From Hymenobacter terricola (GTDB lineage Bacteria; Bacteroidota; Bacteroidia; Cytophagales; Hymenobacteraceae), in the NCBI RefSeq assembly GCF_017921975.2, contig NZ_JAGEMO020000001.1, positions 372,001-436,000 of the forward strand: 64,000 bases of DNA. The letters are read 5' to 3'. Both the position numbers and the translations under genes were made by a program. Every line of letters begins with the position of its first letter. The first letter of the stretch is position 1. A model generated the notes under the pieces. The model did no database searches. It worked only from the letters and a program-made list of their open reading frames with translations, and had not been told where the DNA came from. Of the stretch, positions 49,994-57,442 are shown one piece after another.

Positions 49994-50149
49994 CCAAATT
50001 GGCAGGAGCAAAAGGCTGCATCTTTTTTGCAGAGCCTGTGTTTGAATTGTAGCGCCGGCCGGCCACGCTAAACCAACTATCAACGGGCGCTTCACGCCGG
50101 AGATGGGGGCGCGGCCGGCGGTTCATCTTTCTCATTCCATTCTCCAACC
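49994..50149. other. Intergenic region with small inverted repeats
   Basis: The region contains AGGCTGCA-T-run-TGCAGAGCCT just after rfaE2 (~50010-50035), which may be a weak terminator, and TAGCG-CCGGCCGGCCA-CGCTA near 50050. No gene is recognised. Confidence 0.35.
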
Positions 50150-50827
50150 ATGCCTCTTCCCTATTTGCTTATCATTGTCCTCATGCTGGCTAGCTGGGGT
50201 ATTCAGTGGCGGCTCCGCAGCAAGTTCAAGCAGTATGCCCAGGTGCGCCTGCAATCCAACTTATCGGGCGCCCAAATCGCGGAGCGGATGCTGGCCGACC
50301 ACGGCATTCGCGATGTGCGCGTCATTAGCACCGCCGGCCAGCTCACCGACCATTACAACCCCGTGGATAAAACCGTGAACCTGAGCGAAGGCGTGTACGC
50401 CGAGCGCAGCGCGGCCGCGGCCGCTATTGCGGCCCACGAATGCGGGCACGCCGTGCAGCACGCCACGGCGTATTCCATGCTGCAATTTCGCTCGGCCATG
50501 GTGCCGATGGTGAGCTCGGTGTCGCGTTATATGTCCTGGATTCTAATTGCCGGGGTATTGCTGCTGCGCACCAGCGCCATTCCGCTGGAGGTGGGCATTG
50601 CCCTGTTTGGGCTCGTCACCCTGTTTTCGTTCGTGACTTTGCCGGTCGAGTTCGACGCCTCGCGCCGGGCCCTGGCCTGGATGGACCAGCGCGGCGTGGT
50701 GACCACCCAGGAACACGCCATGGCCAAAGATGCCCTGTGGTGGGCCGCCATGACGTACGTGGTAGCCGCCCTGAGTGCCCTGGCCACGCTGCTGTACTAC
50801 GTTAGCATTTTCATGCGGCGGCGGTAA
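50150..50827 (+). CDS. YugP-type zinc metallopeptidase, membrane-bound
   Basis: A 225-residue integral-membrane peptidase (YugP/Zn_peptidase_2). An N-terminal helix (PYLLIIVLMLASWGIQWRL) precedes QYAQVRLQSNLSGAQIAERM and DHYNPVDKTVNLSEGVYAER. The zinc motif is IAAHECGHAVQHA (HECGH, 96-100). Two further helices follow, then PVEFDASRRALAWM, where the Glu is a likely third ligand, and a final helix. The substrate is unknown. A strong terminator (50852-50890) follows. Confidence 0.9.
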   Translation: MPLPYLLIIVLMLASWGIQWRLRSKFKQYAQVRLQSNLSGAQIAERMLADHGIRDVRVISTAGQLTDHYNPVDKTVNLSEGVYAERSAAAAAIAAHECGHAVQHATAYSMLQFRSAMVPMVSSVSRYMSWILIAGVLLLRTSAIPLEVGIALFGLVTLFSFVTLPVEFDASRRALAWMDQRGVVTTQEHAMAKDALWWAAMTYVVAALSALATLLYYVSIFMRRR

Positions 50828-50851
50828 GGCTGTCGGGTTAGCCATTGGCGC

Positions 50852-50890
50852 AAAGCCGCCACTCTGCTCGCAGGGTGGCGGCTTTTTTTA
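50852..50890 (+). terminator. Intrinsic terminator of the YugP-type peptidase gene
   Basis: AAAGCCGCCAC (50852-50862) pairs perfectly with GTGGCGGCTTT (50875-50885) and is followed by a run of Ts. Confidence 0.85.
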
Positions 50891-51097
50891 TTGGGATGAG
50901 GCATAAGCCCGGGCTAAATACCACGTATTTCTACCTGATTTTATTGAGAATTAATACATATAAAATAATAATTATTGATAATTAAAGTATAATTTCTACT
51001 TTGGCAGTTCCTTTCCACTTCCCGACGCCAGTTGTTGCCATCCTTTCCGGGCAGAAGCCACTGGCTATCAGCGTCACATTAATCTCTGCCACATGCC
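50891..51097. other. AT-rich intergenic region before a LuxR-type regulator
   Basis: About 75 bp (50926-51000) are strongly AT-rich in this GC-rich genome. They end in TACTTTG (50997-51003), a -7-like element. This would give a ~90-nt leader for the regulator at 51098, longer than usual here. No short gene is convincing. Confidence 0.45.
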
Positions 51098-51721
51098 ATG
51101 ATGGTTTCTGCCCCGACGGCCCTGGTTGCGGCCGCGCCCACCCTGTTCCGGCAGGGCCTGCTGGCTTTGCTGCGCGAGCAGTGGCCGCAGCTGTTGCTCT
51201 CCCTCACCGCCGATGCCACCCAGGTGGCCGAGCTGGTAGCGCGTCGCCCCTTTGAGTTGATGGTGCTCGACGGGGCCCTGCCGGGGCTGGACCTGCCCCA
51301 CTTGCTGACGCGCCTGCATCATGCCCGCCCCACGCAGCGCCTGCTGGTACTCGCCGACTCGCGCACGCTGGCCCACCCCCACCCCGCGCTGATGTGGCCC
51401 GGCACCCAGCTGCTGGTGCCCCGCCAGGTACCGCCCCCGGCCCTGGCCGCCGCTCTGGCGCCCTGGCTGGATGCTATACCGGCGGCCAGCCCGGCACCCG
51501 CGCGCCCCGCCCGGTACACGGTAACCACCACGTTCAGCCCCCGCGAGCTGGAAGTGCTGCGGCTGGTGATGGACGACCACTGCAACGAAGAAATTGCCGA
51601 CCAGCTTTGCCTGAGCGTGCGCACCGTGGAAAGCCACCGCCGCACCATGCTGCAAAAAGCGGGCGCCCGCACGGTGGCGGGCCTGGCCGCCCGCGCCATG
51701 CGCGAAGGCTGGGTGGCCTAG
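51098..51721 (+). CDS. LuxR-family regulator with degenerate receiver domain
   Basis: A 207-residue NarL/FixJ-type protein. The N-terminal receiver-like domain (1-~120) keeps the phospho-acceptor position Asp58 (LMVLDGALPG). The acidic pair after strand 1 is Ala-Ala (LVAAAPTLFRQG instead of xxDDHxLFRQG), and the strand-5 Lys is missing (LLVPRQVPP). Phosphorylation is therefore doubtful. The C-terminal LuxR helix-turn-helix (~140-205) is intact: TFSPRELEVLRLVMDD, CNEEIADQLCLSVRTVESHR and MLQKAGARTVAGLA. It sits 107 bp upstream of the amidase-metzincin cluster and is the obvious candidate to control it. That link is inference. Confidence 0.87.
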   Translation: MMVSAPTALVAAAPTLFRQGLLALLREQWPQLLLSLTADATQVAELVARRPFELMVLDGALPGLDLPHLLTRLHHARPTQRLLVLADSRTLAHPHPALMWPGTQLLVPRQVPPPALAAALAPWLDAIPAASPAPARPARYTVTTTFSPRELEVLRLVMDDHCNEEIADQLCLSVRTVESHRRTMLQKAGARTVAGLAARAMREGWVA

Positions 51722-51725
51722 GATT

Positions 51726-51741
51726 TCAGTGCTGGCACTGA
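51726..51741. promoter_or_regulatory. Palindrome between regulator and amidase cluster
   Basis: TCAGTGC-TG-GCACTGA is a perfect 7-bp inverted repeat starting 5 bp after the regulator stop and 88 bp before the amidase start. It could be an operator or a small hairpin. There is no T-run. Confidence 0.4.
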
Positions 51742-51828
51742 TGCCCGGGGCTGTGAAAAGAACGAGTTTTAGCACAGAGCCGGCGCAAGTGCCGCCGATG
51801 TGACCGGCCAGTTTTTATCCGCACGCTT

Positions 51829-52407
51829 ATGCCTACCTGGAAAGGAATTATCGGGGCCAGCTTCACACCGGCCACTTTCGACCAGTATTGCCACTTGCTG
51901 CATTGGCTGCAATGGCGCCCCAGCTTCGTGGCGCTGCACAACACCGAAGTGCCCACCCTGAAGCAGCGGCCCAACGGCCTGACCAAGCAGCACATCCTGG
52001 ACCTGGAAAAGTATTACCGCGACGAGCAGGGCTGGTCGGCGGGCCCGCACCTGTTTGTGGACGACCACCAGATTTGGGTGTTCACGCCGCTCACCGTGTC
52101 GGGCGTGCATTCGCCGTGTTTCAATAAAGTAGCGCTGGGCGTGGAAATGCTGGGCAACTACGATACGGAAGCCTTCGATACGGGCCGGGGCCGCCTGGTG
52201 CAAAACAACGCCGTGGCTGCCCTGGCCACGCTGCACGCCGTGCTGGGCCTGGAGCCCGCCACGCTGAAGCTGCACAAAGAGGATGTCTGCACGACGCACA
52301 AGCATTGCCCCGGCAAGAACGTGCACAAGGCCGCCATCATCCAGCAGGTGCAGGACCTGCTCCAGGAACGCCACCCCGGCGACCACCTGCCCCCGCCCGA
52401 GGCCTGA
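51829..52407 (+). CDS. N-acetylmuramoyl-L-alanine amidase (T7-lysozyme type), no signal peptide
   Basis: A 192-residue amidase_2/PGRP-fold protein expected to cut the amide between MurNAc and the stem peptide. Likely zinc ligands are His37 (VALHNTE), His149 (KLHKEDV) and Cys160 (HKHCPGK). SAGPHLFVDDHQIWVFTPL and ALGVEMLGNYD are the other conserved segments. It lacks a Sec signal peptide (MPTWKGIIGASFTP), as in phage endolysins and injected effectors. It heads five closely spaced same-strand genes, followed after 77 bp by a metzincin. It may be cargo of a secretion device or a domesticated endolysin. Confidence 0.85.
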   Translation: MPTWKGIIGASFTPATFDQYCHLLHWLQWRPSFVALHNTEVPTLKQRPNGLTKQHILDLEKYYRDEQGWSAGPHLFVDDHQIWVFTPLTVSGVHSPCFNKVALGVEMLGNYDTEAFDTGRGRLVQNNAVAALATLHAVLGLEPATLKLHKEDVCTTHKHCPGKNVHKAAIIQQVQDLLQERHPGDHLPPPEA

Positions 52408-52484
52408 AGACGGTGGGCCGATGGGAAGGCATTCGTGCCGCAGCCAGCGCCGGTTCGGGGTAATAGACTCCTCCGTTTTCCAAC

Positions 52485-53354
52485 ATGGAAGGTATTTCCT
52501 CCACTTCCTCATCTTCAATCAAACCGTCCAATTCCATGGCAAAGAAACCCACGGCCGCCGCTGCTGCTCCCGCCACGCCGCTGCTCACCTGCACCCCCAA
52601 GCGCCTGCCGCGCGAGCTGTGGATTCCGGCCGCCGCCCAGGCCACGGCCATCAACCCCAACAACCACCCGCCGCTCGAACGCCTGGCCCGCGTCATGCGC
52701 TTCACGCCCACGCCGGACCGCATTGCCGTGCTCACCACCAAGCGCTGGCACACGGCGGGCGTGCACCTCACGGTGGGCTTTCTGGACAACCCACCGGCCG
52801 ATTTGCGCAAGCGCATCATCCAGCACATGAATGCCTGGGCCAAAACGGCCAACGTGCAGTTCAAGGAAAGCAGCCATAATCCGCAAGTGCGCATTGCCCG
52901 CGTGGGCGGCCAGGACGGCGGCTACTGGTCCTACCTGGGCACTGATATCCTGAGCATTCCCGCCGCCGAGGCCACCATGAACCTGGAAGCTTTCACGATG
53001 AGCACGCCGGAGTCGGAATTCCACCGGGTGGTGCGGCACGAAACGGGCCACACCCTGGGTTTCCCGCACGAGCACATGCGCAAGGAACTGGTGGCCAGGA
53101 TTGACCCCAAGAAAGCCATTGCCTTTTTCGGGGCCACCCAGGGCTGGTCGCCGGCCGAGGTGAAACAGCAGGTGCTCACCCCGCTGGAAGAATCGTCGCT
53201 GCTGGGCACCGTGCCGCCCGACCCCAACTCCATCATGTGCTACCAGATTCCGGGCACCATCACCAAAGATGGCCTGCCCATCATCGGCGGCATCGATATC
53301 GACCCCACGGATTTTGCCTTCGCGGCCAAAATCTACCCCAAGAAGCTGCTGTAG
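52485..53354 (+). CDS. Astacin/M12-like metzincin protease, no signal peptide
   Basis: A 289-residue zinc protease. The metzincin motif VVRHETGHTLGFPHEH provides His185, Glu186, His189 and His195, and the Met-turn is NSIMCYQIP (Met251, Tyr253), both hallmarks of the clan. The N-terminal ~85 residues, Ser/Ala/Pro-rich and then PKRLPRELWIPAAAQ, may be a pro-region or targeting segment. No Sec signal peptide is present. Residues 93-160 (VHLTVGFLDNPPADLRKRI, HMNAWAKTANVQF) match the N-terminal part of the M12 catalytic domain. An ATG at 52536 is an alternative start. The next gene begins 21 bp later. Confidence 0.87.
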   Translation: MEGISSTSSSSIKPSNSMAKKPTAAAAAPATPLLTCTPKRLPRELWIPAAAQATAINPNNHPPLERLARVMRFTPTPDRIAVLTTKRWHTAGVHLTVGFLDNPPADLRKRIIQHMNAWAKTANVQFKESSHNPQVRIARVGGQDGGYWSYLGTDILSIPAAEATMNLEAFTMSTPESEFHRVVRHETGHTLGFPHEHMRKELVARIDPKKAIAFFGATQGWSPAEVKQQVLTPLEESSLLGTVPPDPNSIMCYQIPGTITKDGLPIIGGIDIDPTDFAFAAKIYPKKLL

Positions 53355-53375
53355 ACGCAGAGGAACGGCCCCGCC

Positions 53376-54632
53376 ATGTTCAACAGCCCGCTTTTCGACA
53401 CGGCCATTGCCTTGATTACGCTGTACCTGTTCTTCAGCCAGCTGACGCTTTCGCTGGTGGAATTGCCGGCCGGGTTTCTCAACAAGCGCGGGCGCTACCT
53501 GCACGACCACCTGGAAAAAGCCCTGGGGCCCGCCGCCCACCTTGGGTTTTACGGGGCCGCCGCCATCAAGTCGCTGATGACGGAGCCAAAAGAAAAAAAC
53601 TGGATGGTTGGTTGGGTTCCGGTGTGGCCCGCCTACGTGAGCGAAACCTTGTTTGCCCAAACCATCATCAATTGGGTAAGCGAGCAAGCGCCGGCGCCCC
53701 CCGCCGGCGCCGCCCCGCCGCCGGCAATCGAGAAATTTGAGTCGGGGATGAGCGGGCTGCACGGCACACCCACCGACAAGGACTTCCAGAAGCTCCTGCA
53801 AACGCTGTACAATAGCGCAATAGCCACGGCCCCCGGCAACCCGGCGGAGCAGAGCCAGGCCCTGCAAAGGAACCTGGAGACCTGGTTTCATGAATACGGC
53901 AGCCGGCTGAGCGGCTGGTACAAGCGCGACCAGCGCTGGCCGCTCTTCCTGACGGGGCTGGTGGTGGCCGTGCTGGCCGATGTGGACACCGTGCGCCTGG
54001 CTCGTTTCGTTGCCGACACCAGCAACTCGAAGGCCCGGCTGGCGCTGGTAGAAGCCGGCGTGCTGGCCACGCAGGGCGCCGCGCCGGCCAGCGGCGGGTA
54101 TCGTCCCGACGGCCCACCGCCCGCCGATACCGCCAAAGACCCGGGACGAGAGGTGCTGAAAAATGCGGCGGCGGCGGCCGTCCTGGACTTTCAAAAGACC
54201 CTGCGGGCCGTGCCACAGGTGGGGCTGCCCCTGGGGCCGGTGCGCTGGATTGACTATAGCATAGACACCGTTTACAGACAACGGCCCGATACCTCGAAGG
54301 TCACGGACCCCCAAACCAGGAAGCGAATACCCAACCCGCACCCCCGCAGAGACTCGGTGATAGTGGGCTACCGGTGGGCCCCGACGGCCGATGATTTTGG
54401 CCTGCCGGGGTATGCCCAGCGCCGGCAGATTGACCGGCGAACCGGCACCGTCGGCCATGCTGGAATTGGGGTAGCCGTGGCAACCATCGGGAAGATGCTC
54501 GGCGGCTGGCTGCTCACGGCCTTTGCCATGATGCTCGGCGCGCCTTTCTGGTTCGATACCCTGTGCCGGTTCGTGAACATCCGCAACGTGGGCATTAAGC
54601 CGCCAAAAGCTGATAAGAAACCTAAAGCTTAG
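53376..54632 (+). CDS. Conserved uncharacterised membrane protein (WYKR/GAPFWFD type)
   Basis: A 418-residue protein. An N-terminal helix (FDTAIALITLYLFFSQLTLSL) is followed by ELPAGFLNKRGRYLHDHLEK. Near 165-200 comes RNLETWFHEYGSRLSGWYKR, then a helix LFLTGLVVAVLADVDTVRLA. The C-terminal part has GGWLLTAFAMMLGAPFWFDT and LCRFVNIRNVG before a Lys-rich tail. I recall this arrangement (xxWFDxxMxRxSGWYKRxxQ ... NADT ... GAPFWFDLLNK) as a widespread family with no assigned function. A Pro/Ala-rich insert occurs at ~110. It lies between the metzincin and two further unknown genes. Confidence 0.72.
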   Translation: MFNSPLFDTAIALITLYLFFSQLTLSLVELPAGFLNKRGRYLHDHLEKALGPAAHLGFYGAAAIKSLMTEPKEKNWMVGWVPVWPAYVSETLFAQTIINWVSEQAPAPPAGAAPPPAIEKFESGMSGLHGTPTDKDFQKLLQTLYNSAIATAPGNPAEQSQALQRNLETWFHEYGSRLSGWYKRDQRWPLFLTGLVVAVLADVDTVRLARFVADTSNSKARLALVEAGVLATQGAAPASGGYRPDGPPPADTAKDPGREVLKNAAAAAVLDFQKTLRAVPQVGLPLGPVRWIDYSIDTVYRQRPDTSKVTDPQTRKRIPNPHPRRDSVIVGYRWAPTADDFGLPGYAQRRQIDRRTGTVGHAGIGVAVATIGKMLGGWLLTAFAMMLGAPFWFDTLCRFVNIRNVGIKPPKADKKPKA

Positions 54633-54706
54633 CTGAGAAGACACCCAGCCCCATGGCGGGCCCTGATTTTTTCCGGCCGCATTGTCCAACCCCAATTACG
54701 GACCCC

Positions 54707-55009
54707 ATGAAAACCATCCGTTTTTCGCTCATCGTCTCGGGCTTTGGCGACGCCATTGCCACCGTGCTTTGGTATGATGGCGCCACCCTGTGCCACTACT
54801 ACGGGACCGACATTCACATCGACACCCTCTCGCCGGGGGAATACTTTGTGACCGTGGCGGCGCACCTGCTGGAAGGCTCTCAGCTGACGGTACTCGTCGA
54901 CGACATCACCGACATCAAAAAACCGCAAAACCTATTCCGCCAGTTTTCCGACCGGGTTATTACCAATATCAGTCAGCCATACGAAGTCAATGAGCAAGAT
55001 GAAGCGTGA
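54707..55009 (+). CDS. 100-aa hypothetical protein overlapping the next gene
   Basis: A small soluble protein beginning MKTIRFSLIVSGFGDAIATV, with alternating strands (ATLCHYYGTDIHIDTLSPGE, YFVTVAAHLLEGSQLTVLVD) and an acidic tail. The beta-strand pattern suggests a compact immunoglobulin- or lipocalin-like fold, but no family is recognised. The last 20 nt overlap the start of the 54990 gene, so the two are translationally coupled. An ATG 54 nt upstream is possible but less likely. Confidence 0.65.
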   Translation: MKTIRFSLIVSGFGDAIATVLWYDGATLCHYYGTDIHIDTLSPGEYFVTVAAHLLEGSQLTVLVDDITDIKKPQNLFRQFSDRVITNISQPYEVNEQDEA

Positions 55010-56201
55010 AATCGTTGCCCTCGTGGGGTTACTATTGGTGGCCAGCCACGCCTGGTGCCAGAGGGGCACTGTGAACCTGGCGACGGCGTTGCGCAACGAC
55101 CTGGTGGCCGCCCGGGCAAGCAGCACGAGCACCGATTCTGCCACCGTAAATAAAGAGGCGGTTGTGGAAAAGCTCCAGAACAAGCAGCTGAGCCAGTTAG
55201 CGTTCGAAACCTTCGCCAAATACATTCAATTGGCCTACGACCGGGATTTGCTCACGCAAAAGGCTACGCCGGATGGGGCGGGGGCAACCTATGTCCTGAA
55301 AGGCACCCTGTTTGCCATTGACGGCTTGACCAGGGGTGATTTTGATGAATTGTCTACGCGACAGGGTACCGCGTTCATGCGCCATTTTTCGGTGGAATTG
55401 GGGGCGAAAACCGGGAAGGGCAGCTCGGTGAGCGATGGGGTGTTTGGGTTTAATTGGGCTATTGTGAACAAACGCGACCCGTTCTTTAATTTTCCGGCCA
55501 ATGAAATCGAGCTTCAGAGCAAGGCTGTGGTTTCACTCAGCGCGGCGCGCGTGAAATTTAAGGCCAAGCTTTTAGCGACTCCGGACCCGGCGCTGGCCGC
55601 TAAGGAGAAGGCCGCCGTGCAAAAAGACAAAGCAGCAGGCAATACCGACGAGCAACTTAAATTCTACCAAAGCCAGGGCTATGCGGTATCTGCCTACACG
55701 TTGGCCCTGGTTGCGGAGGCGCTTAAAACCCGGGGCTTGCTCACCCTTTTTGGCCGGGCCAACACCAATTTTGGGAAAACCCAAGGCTTCACTCACGGGG
55801 AATTGGGCTTGCGCTATTTGGTGGGCTGGCTGCCGGTCAGGAACAGCAATTCCCTGGAGCTGGACGCGAGAACAGCGTTTGCCTGGGACACCACGGCCAC
55901 TCCCACCGCCGAGCCACGCGGGCTCGACCACCGGGCTTTTATCACAACCGTGGGGTTGAACAAGGTGCTAATCAGCAGCAGCGACGTGGCCAGGCCACTA
56001 CTGGAATTTAAACTGAACGCGGGGTACGAGCATCGCCCCAGCCAGCTGTACAACGGAGAAAGCCGGGACAAGCTTTATGGCGAAACCAGCCTGCGCGTCC
56101 GAATCAACGAGCAGGTGTGGGTGCCGCTGACGGTGCAGTACGACACGCACGGCAACGTGTTGGGTTTTCTGAAGGTGGTCTGGAATATTGTGCCCAATTG
56201 A
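54990..56201 (+). CDS. Hypothetical envelope protein, probable outer-membrane beta-barrel
   Basis: A 403-residue protein with a Sec signal peptide (MSKMKREIVALVGLLLVASHAWC). The N-terminal third is helical and charged. From ~80 on there are amphipathic strands: AFMRHFSVELGAKTG, TRGLLTLFGRANTNFG, HGELGLRYLVGWLP, LLEFKLNAGYEHRP, and the last strand VLGFLKVVWNIVPN. An alternating pattern with aromatic belts suggests a beta-barrel, though the final residue is Asn, not Phe. No family is recognised. It closes the five-gene cluster that begins with the amidase. Confidence 0.65.
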   Translation: MSKMKREIVALVGLLLVASHAWCQRGTVNLATALRNDLVAARASSTSTDSATVNKEAVVEKLQNKQLSQLAFETFAKYIQLAYDRDLLTQKATPDGAGATYVLKGTLFAIDGLTRGDFDELSTRQGTAFMRHFSVELGAKTGKGSSVSDGVFGFNWAIVNKRDPFFNFPANEIELQSKAVVSLSAARVKFKAKLLATPDPALAAKEKAAVQKDKAAGNTDEQLKFYQSQGYAVSAYTLALVAEALKTRGLLTLFGRANTNFGKTQGFTHGELGLRYLVGWLPVRNSNSLELDARTAFAWDTTATPTAEPRGLDHRAFITTVGLNKVLISSSDVARPLLEFKLNAGYEHRPSQLYNGESRDKLYGETSLRVRINEQVWVPLTVQYDTHGNVLGFLKVVWNIVPN

Positions 56202-56462
56202 CCAGGCCGGCCGGGCGCAGTAAGCCGTTGCCTGCCACTCGTAACATCGCGGCGACAGGAGAATTTACCACAGGTGCTCTCGCCGCGCGGTACCAAAAGG
56301 GCTTTGTTTGGCAATGAATAGCGTCGGAGATTGAGTCGCGGGATTTTTCTGTCAACTACCTTTCCAACCCTATTGCGTTAAGAGGAAGAATAACCAGCCA
56401 GGCGGCGACGCCGGGCCCGCTTTCTTCCGCCGAAATCAGGCTGTTTCATTTTTATTCTCCGG
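56202..56462. other. Intergenic region after the amidase cluster
   Basis: 260 bp with no open gene, no clear terminator and no obvious -7 box. It marks the probable right border of the 51-56 kb cluster. Confidence 0.4.
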
Positions 56463-57395
56463 ATGTTTTCCTACGGCTCCAGCGCTGGCTTTCCGCTTAT
56501 TTGCCTTGCACTAAGCGGCGGTGCTATCATTCCCACCATGGCCCAAACCACTCCCGCCCCCAGCGCCATCCTCGCCGGCCCGGCTACGCCGCAGCTCATC
56601 GCCCGCCAGTTCAAATTCACCGAAGGCCCGGCCGCTGATAAGGCTGGCAACGTCTTCTTTACCGACCAGCCCAACGACAAAATCTGGAAGTACGACCTCG
56701 ATGGCAAGCTGAGTGTCTTCCTGGAAAAGTCGGGCCGGGCCAACGGCATGTACTTCGATCCCAAAGGCAACCTGCTCGTTTGCGCCGATGAGCAAAATCA
56801 ACTCTGGTCCATCGCGCCCGACGGCAAGGTGACCGTGCTGCTGCAAGACGCCCAGGGCCACCAGCTCAACGGCCCCAACGACCTGTGGCTGCACCCCGGC
56901 ACCGGCACCATCTACTTCACCGACCCCTATTACCAGCGCGATTACTGGCCCCGCACCGCGCCCGACCCCGGCCTGGGCGGCCAGAAGCTGTACTACCTGC
57001 CCAAAGGCCAGACCCAGCCCGTGGTGGCCGATGATAAACTGCAAAAACCCAACGGCATCATCGGCACGCCCGATGGCCAGCAGCTTTACGTGGCCGACAT
57101 CGACGGCAACAAAACCTACCGCTACCAGATTGCGCCCGACGGCCGGCTCACCCACCGCCAGCTATTTGTGCCCCAGGGCTCCGATGGCATGACCATCGAC
57201 AACGAGGGCAACGTGTACCTCACCGGCAAAGGCGTGACCGTCTACAACGCCGCCGGCCAGCAAATTCAGCACATCGACGTGCCAGCCGAGTGGACCGGCA
57301 ACGTCTGCTTCGGTGGCAAGGACCGGAAAACCTTGTTCATTACCGCTTCCGATGCCGTGTTCATTCTGCCGATGAAGGTGCACGGCGTGCAGTAG
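56463..57395 (+). CDS. SMP-30/gluconolactonase family protein
   Basis: A 310-residue secreted six-bladed beta-propeller lactonase. The signal peptide (CLALSGGAIIPTMAQ) is followed by the family motifs FTEGPAADKAGNVFFTDQP (metal-ligand Glu), GRANGMYFDPKGNLLVCADE, LNGPNDLWLHPGTGTIYFTD (Asn/Asp ligands) and KPNGIIGTPDGQQLYVADID. It should hydrolyse a sugar lactone such as gluconolactone in a divalent-metal-dependent way, in the periplasm or outside. It is a single gene facing the convergent paralogue array. Confidence 0.92.
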   Translation: MFSYGSSAGFPLICLALSGGAIIPTMAQTTPAPSAILAGPATPQLIARQFKFTEGPAADKAGNVFFTDQPNDKIWKYDLDGKLSVFLEKSGRANGMYFDPKGNLLVCADEQNQLWSIAPDGKVTVLLQDAQGHQLNGPNDLWLHPGTGTIYFTDPYYQRDYWPRTAPDPGLGGQKLYYLPKGQTQPVVADDKLQKPNGIIGTPDGQQLYVADIDGNKTYRYQIAPDGRLTHRQLFVPQGSDGMTIDNEGNVYLTGKGVTVYNAAGQQIQHIDVPAEWTGNVCFGGKDRKTLFITASDAVFILPMKVHGVQ

Positions 57396-57442
57396 CTGCT
57401 TTACGCCGTGTGCAGCAGCGCCGCTTTTAAGCGCCGCCGCTG

